A stretch of DNA of 64,000 nucleotides, taken from NCBI GenBank assembly GCA_907163375.1, contig CAJQUW010011254.1, positions 62,001 to 126,000 on the forward strand, read 5' to 3'. The translations under genes and the position numbers were made by a program. Positions 1 through 11,221 of the stretch are shown piece by piece. Below the pieces are notes generated by a model. It saw only the letters and a program-made list of their open reading frames with translations. It was not told the DNA's origin and did no database searches. This DNA is from Prostheceraeus crozeri (lineage: Eukaryota > Platyhelminthes > Polycladida > Euryleptidae). Numbering within the stretch: the first letter of the stretch is position 1; each line of letters begins with the position of its first letter.

Positions 1-16
1 TCTCTTTCCTAAACAG

Positions 17-378
17 CGGATGCATTTCCACATTTTGATATAAATCAGGTGAAGGAGTTGAGGCAGTATACTGATGAGGTAAACAAGGTATGTACCATTT
101 CACAAATCACAACATCCCTAAAAGCGCATGTACTCACAATGGGATGATTGTCCTTGTAGCGTTCTCCAGCACCACTCGGCGATTCTGTCAAGTCGATTGA
201 TCAACGATCTCAGCATCTGAAAACAAATTCAAGACATTCTAGCAAAGCTATGGCTGATCGAACTCCACTAGGCGTTCAACACCCGTCTCATGCGCATGAT
301 ATTTTTCAGATGAAGCTATTATTTTGTAACATTTTTCGCATGACTTTGAAAAGAAAAACGATTAATGCGAATTACTAG
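17..378 (+). CDS. Two probable exons of an unidentified host gene (3' part)
   Basis: A pyrimidine-rich tract ending in CAG (1-16) is followed by an open 71-bp exon (17-87) that ends at a GTATGT donor (88-93). A second acceptor (tccttgtag, ending at 159) opens a frame from 160 that stays open until TAG at 376-378. Exon 1 ends in phase 0 and exon 2 reads on in phase 0, which supports joining them. The joined stretch is polar, rich in Ser, Gln, His and Lys, and shows no domain I recognise. The last ~25 codons look less protein-like and may be intron read-through if another donor is used. The gene starts outside the window. This is inference from splice signals and frame only. Confidence 0.4.
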
Positions 379-1557
379 ATTTTCATATATTAAGCATAGG
401 TCGTCACATATATAACAAACTGACGTAACTGAATTTCAGTAATTTTCGATGCCAATGTAGTCAGACTTGCACAAGCCAGACGCATATTTTCTAGGACCAA
501 AAAATGAAATCAGAAGTGTTCTGTACTAGAGAAATCCAATTTAATCTAAATAACGTATCTGTACAACACATGCTAAAAAGTAGCTGTCTAATATAGGCTA
601 CATGTGCTAACTATCTCTGTCAGCTACGTCAGACAAAAATCACATGAAAATGATAGCAGAGTATTTTCTGTTTCTGTGGCCTTTGAGCCAAGCACACGAT
701 CCGTTTTATTTCAAATTTCAGCTCTACAAATTTCCGTTGAGAATGATATTTAGATGTTTAATCGAGAACGTGTAGTCTCAAATACAAAGCAAGCGCAATG
801 GTAGAAGTGCATTAATATAAACTGTTTGCTAAGATGAATTGATTGCCAAGAATTGGTAATCAGGTGTCACAGCGCTACTTTTCAAATTTTTCACAGGGCA
901 CTCAATTATTCTGAGGAATGTGACTGACCTCATTACCCATTCACCAAATTTACGAATTTGTAAATTAAACTTGAATGTGTACGTGTTATTAAGCATTATA
1001 TGTTAAGCAGTGCCTAATAGGTGATCGGTCTCATCGCGGCTTCAAATGCTCCTTGGGAAACGATTCTTCGCTGATGTCGAAAACATGTAAATTTTGTAAC
1101 TAAATTCGTTTTGGTCACAACACAATTACTAATGCGATAGACCGTGTCCTAATAAGCGAAGAGCTCTGGTATTTACAACTAAGTACATGAGCGTTTATCG
1201 AATGGCAAGTGCTGTATATTTGCCATTAAAGGACAATATTATTTTAGATCAATTTAGTCCCTACCGGGTCAATAACACCTAACAGACAGTGTAGTTCCAT
1301 TTTGATTAAAACAACAACATTCAGAATCCCCTTGTATAATGAAATAATTCTAATTACTTAACTACACAGACTAGAATACTAGCATTTATGAGACAGATTC
1401 TAGAATTCAAACATCAATAGCGCGAGAATGATGAACAAAATAGTGTTAAGATATCCCTTTTTAAAATATCATTCCACGATAAAATAATAACGAATTAACA
1501 TCACGGTTAATTTCCTGAAATTGAATGAATAAAATGTTTACTTTGAAAGTCGGGTGT
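379..1557. other. No gene seen
   Basis: AT-rich sequence with stops in all frames. I see no domain, terminal repeat or RNA gene here. It could be 3' UTR, intron or old transposon sequence. Confidence 0.5.
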
Positions 1558-3414
1558 ATCTTTTTTATTTATTTATTTATGTTAAGAATTTCACAAAAGT
1601 GTGGCGTTTTGTCCATGAAGGACTTCAAGGCCATATCACAAATAGAAAAATGTACAACAAAGATTCGTACACTAGTTGCCAAACAGCAGGTCAACAGATA
1701 TTTATGTAGTACTAGTAGATTACAAACACATTCCAAAAAGATTACAAGTATTTATTTATGAGATGTGATTTAAGCATGCGTTTGAAGCAAGAAAAGGACA
1801 GGGGGGAGGTTAGAGAAGTGGGAAGAGAGTTCCACACGCTTGGGGAGGTGGAGGAGAAAGAACGACCGCCTAGGGTCGGGTGTCGAGTAAATGGGGTAAG
1901 AAGTTTAGCAGTGCTTGAAGAGCGAAGGCGCGAGCGACTTGGAAGAGAAGAAATATTGGTAAGTTTGGAAGAGAGGTATTCTGGGGCGGAGAGGTTAAGA
2001 CACTGAAAAGTAAGAACAGCAATTTTATATTCAATTCTGCCTTTGATGGGGAGCCAACGGAGTTGCGACAACAGGGGTGAAATAGGGTCACAGCGAGAGG
2101 ACATAAAAATAATTCGAGCATGTATTACACGCTGAAGACGATGAAGAGAAGACGCAGGTAAGCTAGCGTGAATGGAAAGGCAATAGTCAAGCCGAGATAA
2201 CACTAACGAAGTGACAAGAACTTTGGTGAGCAAGGGGTTAATAGAGGAGCGGATACTGCGAATGAGATGAAGGGAGGAAAAGCAACACGACACTGTTCTC
2301 GAGATATTGGGTTTGAAAGTTAAGTGGCTGTCGAGTGTTATACCAAGGCACTGGAGCGTTGAGGTAGGCTTGATTTGAGCATCGCCAAGGAGGATGTGGT
2401 TAGTGGGAGGCAGGAGTCGACGCTTTGAAGAACACCACATAGCAGTCGTTTTAGCAGGATTAGCAGGAGATGGTTTGTCTTCAACCATGTGGATAAGGCA
2501 TTTATACATGCTGAGAGTCTGGCACTGAGCAGTTGAGATTGAGAAGGGTTAGAACGGCCATACAGTAAAATATCGTCAGCAAACACATGAATAAATAGGT
2601 CATGCGTTTCAGCGATTTGGATAATGTCAGAAGAGTACAGTATGAATAGAAGTGGGCCCAGGACTGAGCCCTGGGGCACGCCACAATCGACAGGGACACA
2701 CGAGGAGGATGACTTGCGCAGGAAGACTGAAAGTTTTCGCTGACGGATGAAAGAGTCGAACCACTTCAAAGCTGTGCCTGAGAGCCCGAAGGACAGTTGA
2801 AGGCGTCGAATAAGGATTGAGTGATCAATGCTATCAAATGCAGCGGTTAGGTCGAGGGAAGATAGTAACACAATATTACCATTGTCCATGGAGTTGAGAC
2901 AGTCAGATGTTATGTTAAGCATGGCGGACTCGGTTGAGTGATGATGGCGGTATGCTGACTGAAAGCGTGGAAGAAGATTAAAGTGATTGAGATGTTCGCG
3001 AAGTTGGGACGCAACAATTCTCTCCAGGAGTTTTGAAAGGACTGGCAGGTTGGAAATTGGTCGATAAGATGAGGTGTCATTGGGGTCATTGCAGGATTTC
3101 TTGGGTACAGGAGTAATTCGAACATTCTTCCAACATTCCGGGAAACAACCAGTCGAGATGCTACGATTGAAGAGCTCGACAAGAAAAGGAATCAAAGTGT
3201 CTGCACATTCTTTCAACACAGACGTCGGTATAGGATCAAGGGAAAAGGATTTGTCCGGCAGTTTCGAAATGGCAGTCGTGACAGTCTCGACCGTGATTGT
3301 TTGAAGTAGTGGAAAGTCACAGTTGTCTGGTGCTGAGGAGAAGACGGGTTTTTTAAAAAACTGAATGTGAAATTTTAAAACACTTATGCAATACAAGAAG
3401 GTCGAAGTAAGCAA
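1558..3414 (-). mobile_element. 5'-truncated CR1/Jockey-type non-LTR retrotransposon
   Basis: The minus-strand element holds only the reverse transcriptase and the C-terminal part of ORF2. Upstream endonuclease coding sequence is absent, so it is 5'-truncated as target-primed retrotransposition usually leaves it. The 3' end lies on the left and finishes in a short TAAA microsatellite (about 1560-1581), a tail type seen in CR1/L2-like elements. The 5' break lies between about 3355 and 3414. I could not identify target-site duplications. Confidence 0.8.
1742..3366 (-). pseudogene. Reverse transcriptase (ORF2 fragment) of the CR1/Jockey-type element
   Basis: The first reading-frame block (about 3366 down to 2430) carries RT motifs in order: a YRPISNLP block, the palm motif with LDLTAAFDSIDH, a GVPQGSVLGP block and the catalytic FADD box (HVFADDILLYG). 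A second block in another frame (2509 down to 1742) continues with the thumb/C-terminal region, including LRWLP, RIEYKI, APEYLS and a WNSLP motif typical of CR1/Jockey ORF2 C-termini. The shift lies in roughly 2430-2510, so full-length translation is broken. The catalytic Asp pair is intact. The copy is non-functional because of the frameshift and the missing endonuclease. Confidence 0.85.
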
Positions 3415-3752
3415 AACTGCTGCAAATATATACCCATTTATTGCAGAGCTTCATCGTAAGACGGCCTTGTCAAGCAAAACAAAGACATCATCATATCAAT
3501 TAACAAGCTATACTAAATCAAAACATACTTGCTGAGTATCCTATATAAAAATTGTTACGTCGTTTACACTCAATCTTATATGCAACTAATTCTCCGAAGC
3601 ATGAATTCCTATTTGGAAAAACAATTTGGCATACTTGAGCATTTTCTTCATCAAATCAAAACTGCATACAATCGATTGTAACTGCACCAAATTTTAATAC
3701 AATATATAAGAGCGAGAAGGAATTTGTTTGACACCAGAATCATTTCTATAAA
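3415..3752. other. No gene seen
   Basis: A short spacer between the retrotransposon and the piggyBac target site. No open frame or repeat of note. Confidence 0.5.
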
Positions 3753-3769
3753 TTAACCGCTTAACTGCT

Positions 3770-3877
3770 GCCGACGGGTATTACCCGTCGGCACTTATGT
3801 CACTATGTGCTGACGACGGGTAATACCCGTCGGCGTTTCTTTTACTTTATATGCTGCCAACGGGTAGTACCCGTCTG
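3770..3877. repeat. Three subterminal palindromes of the piggyBac element
   Basis: Three near-identical palindromes recur at about 43-bp spacing. The core is CGACGGGTA-TTACCCGTCG at 3770-3792, a second copy is at 3812-3834, and a more diverged one (CAACGGGTAGTACCCGTCTG) is at 3857-3877. Repeated subterminal sites of this kind are candidate transposase or host-factor binding sites. That role is inferred, not shown. Confidence 0.75.
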
Positions 3878-4103
3878 AATTTCATGAAACTGCATTGACC
3901 TTAGCAAGCTATCGCGCGTTGTTCATTGTTATAATAGCACACAGCGTCATCTCTCATGGCGCACGAGAGTGTGTTGATTGATATTGAGTACGTGTCTCAT
4001 ACATATTGTTATTCATTCATCATCGATTGCGCTTCATTGGTTAAAAAGTAGCAAAAATCCTCTGGTGACGACTCGATCAGTAGTTATTTCATTCTGTGTC
4101 AGC

Positions 4104-5831
4104 ATGTCAAAGCGTCGGGCTTTTAGTGTAGCCACAGCTGCGATATTCAATCGTTCTTATTTGTCTGATGATAATTCGGATAACGAGTCTGTAACTTCCT
4201 GTTCATCATCTGAAGAAGAATCAGACGTAGATGATACAGTTGAATTGAATGAACAGCGAACGACAACTGAATTCGTGCTGTCAAAGGATACTCCTGCTTG
4301 GAAAACTGATGATGGAACTTCTCGTATGCTGAATTTTGTTGCCGAGCCTGGAATACAAGTTGACACTACAGGTTTCACAAACATTTGACTATTTGAACTT
4401 GTTTATCACCGACGAGCTTATCGAGATCTTAGTTGAGCAGACCAATCTATATGCACGGCAATATATTGAAGCACACGAGCCAAAACGGAATTCGAGAGTC
4501 CGAGCATGACGTGAAACCACACAAAATGAAATGCGAAAATTTTTGGCAATGATGTGGCTCATGGGAATAGTCCAGAAACCAACCTTAGCGAGCTATTGGA
4601 CACGAAATAAACTTCTTTCAACTCCTATGTTCCCGAAGTTGATGAGTCGTGACAGATTTGAGCTCCTTCTGAAGTTTCTGCATTTCAATGACAACAGTAC
4701 TCTGCCAGATGATAACATTGATAAAAAGAAACATATGATTGCTCCAGTTATGAACACCTTGCAGCGACAATTTGAAGAGATGTTCGTCCTTACGAACACA
4801 TATGCCTAGACGAGTCCTTGTTGAAATGGCTCGGCAATCTGGGGTTCAAGGTCTTCATCCCAGCTAAACGTTCTCGATACGGAATTAAAATATACAAATT
4901 ATGCTGCGATCAGTATACGTTGAATTTCAAAATATATTTTGGTAGAGAAGAAATCCAAACAAATTCAGATTATCCTGAACTTGGAAAACTCGAAAAGCTT
5001 GTCATACTCCTTGTTCAGCGGTACACGGAGAAAGGTTATATTCTTTATACAGATCGTCTGTATAGCAGTCCTCTTTTGTATAATGAGCTATATAAGCTTC
5101 AAATAGGAGCATGTGGTACTGCGATGAAGAACAAGAAATATTTTCCTAAACACTTGGTGAATACGGATTTGGAAAAAAGTTCTCGTGAAGTGGCAGCGTA
5201 TCGCAACGGCCCCGTTTTGGCGATAAAATACTCAGACAAGAAAAATGTTTAGATCATCACAACGGTGCATGATCATAGCGTTCGAAATGTGAGAGCTAGA
5301 GTGAGAGGGGAAGGTTTGGTTGATGTCAGTAAGCCTGTTGCGATAGCTGAGTATAATTCGCAAATGGGCGGTGTCGACAAGACTGATCAATTGATCAATG
5401 CATATAAATCCGCACGTAAAACTATGAAATGGACAAAGAAAGTTGTGCTGTATATGATTCAGCATGCAACATTGAATGCTCATTATCTATTTACGTATGA
5501 TGGCGGTGACCAAACGTATGTGGAATTCCTCCTTGAAGTGATAAATGAAATTCTTCAACCAGTTGATCATGACAATCTCCAATTGTCTACATCAATCAAT
5601 GACAACGCCGTCCGATTGATTGAGAGACATTTTATTTACCGGATACCATCTACAAAGAATAGATCTTGTCCAAGCAAAAAGTGTCGTGTATGCACTTCGT
5701 ATATGCATTCCTCCTCAATGAGAAGAAAGGAAACTACATTTTACTGTCCTAAATGTCCGTCGCAGCCTGCACTCTGTCCTGGCCAGTGCTTCGAACACTA
5801 CCATACCTTGCAGGACTTCAAGAAAGAATAA
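4104..5831 (+). pseudogene. piggyBac transposase, broken
   Basis: The start at 4104 opens an acidic, Ser-rich N-terminus typical of piggyBac transposases. The frame ends at 4386-4388. A second frame runs 4531-4809. The first frame resumes near 4800, has an in-frame TAG at 5250-5252, and continues to 5831. The three catalytic Asp positions are still visible: CLDES (about 4806-4820), YTDRLYSSP (about 5046), and MGGVDKTDQ (about 5370). The C-terminus has the family's cysteine-rich zinc-ribbon-like domain (CRVC, CPKC, LCPGQCFEHYH, about 5685-5805). At least two frameshifts and one stop make it a pseudogene. Confidence 0.9.
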
Positions 5832-6060
5832 CATGTTTGTGCATACTGAAAATACATATTGTGGATTCAGATAAGTATTTTAAATCTCTCATATATCTAA
5901 TTGGCAGGCTACATTAGATGTATATACTGTATCTGCACTAGTAGAACAATGGTAGTACATGTATTTATAAATTTTGAACTCAAGTTCATGTTTGATAGAC
6001 AAAATTTCTCCCGCACATAGAGCGACATTAACTTAATTAATCTAGTAGCGAAGCGGTTAA

Positions 6061-7291
6061 ATATAACTAAATTCACAACCATTTAAAAAGGGTTTCTTAC
6101 TGTGAAGGATGCAATTTCTTCACACTGAATTTAAAAAATGTTTGTGGTCCTTTTGGTCACCTGGAGGACACTGTTTTTTTCAAATAAGTCAATAATGTTG
6201 ATGTTTCTATGATATCCGGTAAGGTCTTGTTGGCGCTCTGCTCAGCAATTTAATTTAATGTTGACATTTTCGCATTCAAACGGAACATCATAGCAATTGG
6301 CTACTTTGACTCTATGAGGACTGTGCTTTACGTGTAGTGGTGACCTCTGGAAACTCCCAAAAGTTTGTAAATAATTATTTTCACAAAAGTGGCTGTCATT
6401 CTCCTCTGCACGAGGAAAGATATCATGGTGAGAGAGAGAGAGAGCAGCGATCGAGCAATATATCTAATAATATAAGAGTGTAGCAAATATCTAAGTTGTT
6501 AGATAGAGCAATATAATTTCAAAGCCGAATTCGGTCAACTTTTGACCTATCTAATTCGTTGCAAATATAGCAACATATTTCATAGACTTTCGCTACATCT
6601 GTGGAAACAGCAGACATATTGAATATTTAATCTTAAAGACATCTCAATAACAAAATGAAAAGAAATGCGTAAGATATTATTCAGCAAATCAAACCTGTTA
6701 AGAATGCAAAAAATATTACTCTACTTGGAAGGATTTTATGCAATATACAAAACTAGAAGACCAATGTCCATCAGAGGACAATTTTATTGTGTACTTTGAT
6801 TATCTAAACAAACACCAAGAAACTTTCAAGCAACACAATGGGGTCCATTTACTCCATGATAAATACCAATTTTCAACTGAGTGATAAAAAACTGCAAATA
6901 TATCCTAGTTTGCAAATGCTACTTAAGTCGTACGAGGCAGGTTACAAAAGAAAAACTGCAAATGTTTTACGAAGGAGCAAATAAATACGTTTTTACAAGA
7001 TGCTCCAGACACAGGAGAATTTGTGCACATAAAATCTGCTGTTGTTCTGTGTTATTTCGATGGCCTTTGATTGCCGATTGTCAGCATTCACACCAACGAT
7101 TTTGACCTGTCTGAGGTCCTGTTGTGGGTCACTCATAAAATTCCCAAACAAAAATCGCGTTAATGTCCCTCTGGACTACTGCCAATATTTAGAAAACTGT
7201 GACCACAAATTAACTCGTTGTGGAAATGGTGATTGTCGCCTGATGAAGCCTTTTCGTAAAAACAAATAATGGATATTATAGTAGTCAATCA
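6061..7291. other. No convincing gene; short GA repeat
   Basis: AT-rich sequence with a small (GA)n run at about 6431-6444. Short open frames at 6881-7105 and 7042-7269 have no recognisable motif. The second lies just upstream of the recombinase remnant and could be degraded sequence of the same element. Confidence 0.45.
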
Positions 7292-7528
7292 ATGGGAGTC
7301 CATCTCGTCAGAAAATTCACCGTCAAAATTGCTGAATTTTTTAATTTACCTGACGCAGAGCGATACACAGGACATGCGCTAAGGAGGTCTTCGGCCAACA
7401 CGCTTGTAGAGGCGGGCGTTCCTACAACCTCATTGAAAAAACATTTCAATTAGAAAAGTGAGGCAACGGCCTTTAAATATGTGGAAAACACAAATGCATC
7501 AAAAAGTGTCATATCATGGGCGTTTTAA
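7292..7528 (+). pseudogene. Tyrosine recombinase C-terminal remnant (Crypton-like)
   Basis: The frame from ATG 7292 encodes the C-terminal catalytic region of a tyrosine recombinase. It contains YTGHALRRSSANTLVEAG, matching the H-x-x-R motif in a GHxLRRT/SxA context, followed by TSLKKHFN and then KSEATAFKYVENT. A TAG (at about 7451) stands where the family normally has a Trp (HFNW in place of HFN-stop), and after it the frame stays open to TAA at 7526-7528. This arrangement is characteristic of Crypton transposases in animals. The N-terminal half is not recognisable upstream. It is a dead fragment. Confidence 0.65.
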
Positions 7529-7779
7529 TCGTCATCATCAGCACTAAATGAAAGCAACAAAAACACTGACTCCAGAACTGCAAATTTCACATATTGCCAA
7601 AATGTTGTGATAAATTTTCAATTATTTTCTGACGATTTCCACGTTTTACTTATAAAATTCAATAAATAAGCGCTTATCTTTTTACTTTTTTCCATGTGCG
7701 TTGCACGCAAAGTTGTCTGCAAGACTAGTGGAAAGTTGTCTTCACGACTGGAAAAGTTGTGCATATCCAGAAAAGTAAA
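7529..7779. other. No gene seen
   Basis: Spacer between the recombinase remnant and the split reverse transcriptase; no open frame with recognisable content. Confidence 0.4.
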
Positions 7780-7854
7780 TTTTTGCAGATATCATTTTCT
7801 ATTGACCACATCCACAGCATTCGCCAGATAATTCAGAAACACAACGAACACAAT
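7780..7854 (+). pseudogene. RTE-type reverse transcriptase, left piece of a split gene
   Basis: The last ~18 codons before the Harbinger-like insertion read IDHIHSIRQIIQKHNEHN, the conserved block that precedes the first catalytic palm motif in RTE-type reverse transcriptases. The same frame and protein continue directly at 11222, after the inserted element, with IPFYLLFIDFEKAFDSVE. The piece is truncated upstream of about 7780. Confidence 0.7.
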
Positions 7855-8177
7855 GGGCCGGATGAATAAAAAGAAGTAAATACTTCAAGAACTTACTTGC
7901 AAGTAAAAGTTACAGGTCGAAGTAGTTGCTTTAGAGTAAAAGTTCTTGCTCGAATTCTGATGAATAATTATTTACTTTTACTTGCAAGCAGTTACTCTCG
8001 CCTTGAAGGAAATTTCATTTCCTTTGACGTCATATAAAAGCATAAGCAAGCTGAGTGACGTTATCTTCCGAAATATCAACCAATGTAGTATATGTACGTG
8101 AATCCAGGTTCACCTGATATGACGCAGGTCTACTGTATCATATGCAAGTACAATTTCAGTGTTCAGTATTTCAACAT

Positions 8178-8580
8178 GTCTCTGCCAACAAACAAACTGT
8201 ACTGCGACATTAGTGATATCGAAGACAGTGAAAATGAAGAAAACGAAGATCCGGAGTCCCTTGAATGTAGTACGGAGATGATTGTTTTAGTAAATGTGAT
8301 AAAGTATTATAAGATCTTGCTTCAAAAAGTCAATTGCCAGAAATGAAATTGAAGAAAGTCGAAGCAACAAAAATTGCAATTGAGGAGGTGTATAAGAAGA
8401 CGGGGAGACGTTATGACTGCAAAGCAATCCTCAAAAAGATAGCGAATATGAAAAGCCGAATAAAGAAGAAGACTCACCGCAATAGTACGGGTAATAAAAA
8501 AATCAATTACTCGATTGGGAAAAAGAATTTCTGAAGCTTATGGATTCTGAAGAAAATCCAGTTTTTACCCGAGTATCAGG
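8178..8580 (+). pseudogene. Myb/SANT-like protein of the Harbinger-like element, broken
   Basis: An acidic leader (about 8178-8290, rich in Asp and Glu) is followed, after a frame change near 8310, by a Lys-rich helical stretch with EEVYKKTGRRYDCKAILKKI and SRIKKKT. This resembles the trihelix Myb/SANT-like DNA-binding proteins carried by Harbinger elements. A second frame change near 8500 leads into LDWEKEFLKLMDSEENP and a good splice donor (CAG|GTAAGG, about 8580). The downstream exon is not identifiable. Function as a DNA-binding partner of a transposase is inferred from fold-like pattern only. Confidence 0.45.
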
Positions 8581-8877
8581 TAAGGAAATACAAATAATTA
8601 AAAATATCATTAACTTGTATGATTAAGTCTCTGTAAATTAGGAATTCTAACGTTCACTTTCTCTTAGACTCGTTTCGAATGTTCATGAACTCCGCCATCG
8701 CTGTGCAATTGTGTTTCCGCTGAATATTTTCTCGAATATGTATACACTTAAAAATCATTACGCGAGCCTTTACTCCAATCACAAGCATGTATGGTACGAG
8801 ACTTCAATTTTGGGAAGAAACTACTTCAGCTAGAAGCAATTGCATCAGCTTTATTCATAATGATGTGAAGTAATTAC

Positions 8878-11066
8878 AGGCCTCCCAACGAATTTTAGTG
8901 AGAATATAGGCTAAAATTATAGGTCCCAAAAAAATATATAGGCTTTTATAGGTTTTCATAATCTTATTATGTATAGGCATATTATTGTTTAATTGAAATT
9001 AAATTTATCATGTCATCAATCTTGTTCAGTTACATGTGAAACTCCAACCAAACTAATATGATCGTTCACGTAAATTCGATTGCAATTAATAAGTAGGTTT
9101 ATCATGAGAAGTAGATAAATTACGTAAATGACAAAGTAAAATACGTTGAAAATTGAAGTCAACGACTATCATCCAATACATGCATTAATACGTTCAAGTG
9201 CTATTTAACTTTATGAATATTTTGTACATGTAGGGAGCTATAAAATATTGACATTCATTATAAAAAAACTCTATTAAAAAATTACAAACTTCTCGGCTAT
9301 TAGAGAAAGCAGTCTTTGGAAATTAAGAAAAAAACTTCGTGAATTGTAAAGTTTTGTACAAAATTTACTTACAGCTTTACCGAACAGAAAACTTCAAAAC
9401 AAACACTTGTAAAAATGTCCAATCTTTCCACTAAAAAGTTAAAAAGTTCAATAACTGAAAATGTGACACTAGTTAAATAATCTATACAAAAAATGAGGAC
9501 AAGCAAATTGCTATCACTAGTCAACTATCTCTCATCAACAGAGTTGAAGTTCGTTATTACAGTCTTTTTTTCTTTATTGTCATTTCGTGGTAAGTTGTCA
9601 TGAGCTGCCGCTTTTTATTCTGTAATTCAAGTTGCTTCTTTGCGGATGTTTCGATTTTTTCTTTTGCCAATCGCAAAAGATCTGATGCTATACTGATGCC
9701 ATCCATATCATTTTTTTATGCTTTCATCGAGACGGGTTTGTGCATCCTTTAATAGAAGATTGGCTCTCGACGTTTCAACGTTAATGTTTTCTTCGTCTTT
9801 CGCAATAAGACATGCTTGCGCGTCCATTTTTTCTATTTTTTCATTGTGTTTCTTTTTATGCTTGAATTTCTTTTTCTTCGCGTTCTTTCTTTTCCTGTTT
9901 AAGTTTTTCCGCCTTTTTCCTTTCTTTCTCCAATTCCTGTTGATACACCTTCGAAGATGCCCTCGCCACGCTGATAAGGTCTTTCGTGATGGGAACGTTT
10001 GTAGTGCCATCAAATGATCGGACAGTGTCTTTACATGCTCTTATTCCGATTACAGATTTTGCAGAAAGCGCTGTTCTATCCGTACCAAGCAATCGTTTAT
10101 TAACTGAAAGTCCCCTTTCTGAGTCGGCATTGCTGTGAGCCAATGTGAGAGCTGCTTTGACGACACGGGAAAGATTCGGGTATTTCTTTCTTCCACTTAC
10201 TGATTCATGTTCTAGTATCTGAGACCAGAATTCATCAATGCGGATTTCATGAATGTCTGACTTAACTTTTTCTTCACTGTACAATTTCCATTCGTCGATG
10301 ATTTTCACGATGTCGTCATCTTTGAGAAAAGGCATCGCTTCTGCCATGATTTTGATATAGCGGCATCATTTCTTGTTGGATTGTTCTTTTGGATGTAGTA
10401 CGCGGAGGGCTCTAAGTATTTTGTTATCATGTGGAAGTTTATCGATCAAGTACTGCGATGCAGTTTGGTAGAACGACAGTATCTGTTTCATGACTTCATC
10501 CTTCGATTTCGATTCGACCTTCTCAATCGCGTCTCTGGGTGCATGTCCGATTTCAATATCTTCATTAGTCAAATGGTTCTGTGACACATCGATTGATTTC
10601 AACTTCTTTGAGTTTTCTTTTACATAACTCTGGTTTTGAAAGCGGAACAAGACAGACTTTATCAAATCACACATAGAAGGATATAGATAATGTATCAAAA
10701 GACCTTCTGTTTGACAAGTAAACAATACGAACAGTTCAACAACCAGACTGAACCAATCGAAAATCATTCAAGAGTAATAACTGCTGATCATTGGGCACAC
10801 GAGGAACAAAATCAATCACCGACCTTCAAAAGACGAATAACACACAATCTGAAACCAGATTGTATTAAAAATTGCTTTCCTTATCGATAATCAAGAAACT
10901 TACGTGATATGTAAAATAGCATAAGAAATGTGATTATCTCAGTCAAAAATCATAAGAAGTCCGAAAAAATAGGTTTATATAGGTTTTATAGGTTATTTTT
11001 TAAAAACATATGTCAGTATTTAAAAAATAGGTTTTTATAGGTTTCATAGGTTTTTTTGGGAGGCCT
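8878..11066 (-). mobile_element. hAT transposon nested inside the Harbinger-like element
   Basis: Inverted termini AGGCCTCCCAA (8878) and TTGGGAGGCCT (ending 11066) are flanked by a perfect 8-bp duplication GTAATTAC at 8870-8877 and 11067-11074. Subterminal regions on both sides carry repeated TATAGGTTTT-like motifs (about 8930-8960 and 10965-11050). The 8-bp duplication and the encoded dimerisation domain identify it as hAT. Length about 2.2 kb. Confidence 0.85.
9708..10767 (-). pseudogene. hAT transposase C-terminal half
   Basis: Two minus-strand blocks (10767-10366 and 10347-9708) encode the downstream part of a hAT transposase. The second block contains the C-terminal dimerisation region: FWSQIL, then KYPNLSRVVKAALTLAHSNA followed by DSERGLSVNKRLL. 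It ends in a Lys/Glu-rich tail that is probably coiled coil (about 9720-9900). A frame change or stop separates the blocks near 10350-10366. The N-terminal BED finger and the first catalytic residues are not seen, so the copy is defective. Confidence 0.75.
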
Positions 11067-11221
11067 GTAATTACTCTTTCCGGAAGCACTTGCTTGCCGT
11101 AGAAGCAGAAGCTCTTAAATTGAAGTAAAATCTTTTTACTTCTACTTCCTTATTCATCAGAGCTGAAGAAATTAATTCTAAAATTGGAAGTAAAAGCATT
11201 TACTTCTTTTTATTCATCCGG

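Larger units (their letters stand above)
3757..6056 (+). mobile_element. piggyBac-family DNA transposon, complete ends, inactive
   Basis: The element is flanked by TTAA on both sides (3753-3756 and 6057-6060), the hallmark target site of piggyBac. The outermost bases are inverted repeats: CCGCTTAACTGCTG at the left against CCGCTTCGCTACTA read inward from the right, with the first six bases identical. The interior encodes a transposase of the DDE_Tnp_1_7 type with several breaks. Total length about 2.3 kb. The left subterminal region carries three palindromes, listed separately. Confidence 0.9.

Noticed and set aside
7042..7269. 75-codon open frame upstream of the recombinase relic
   Set aside because: Cys-rich but no recognisable motif and not in frame with the recombinase block; left unassigned.
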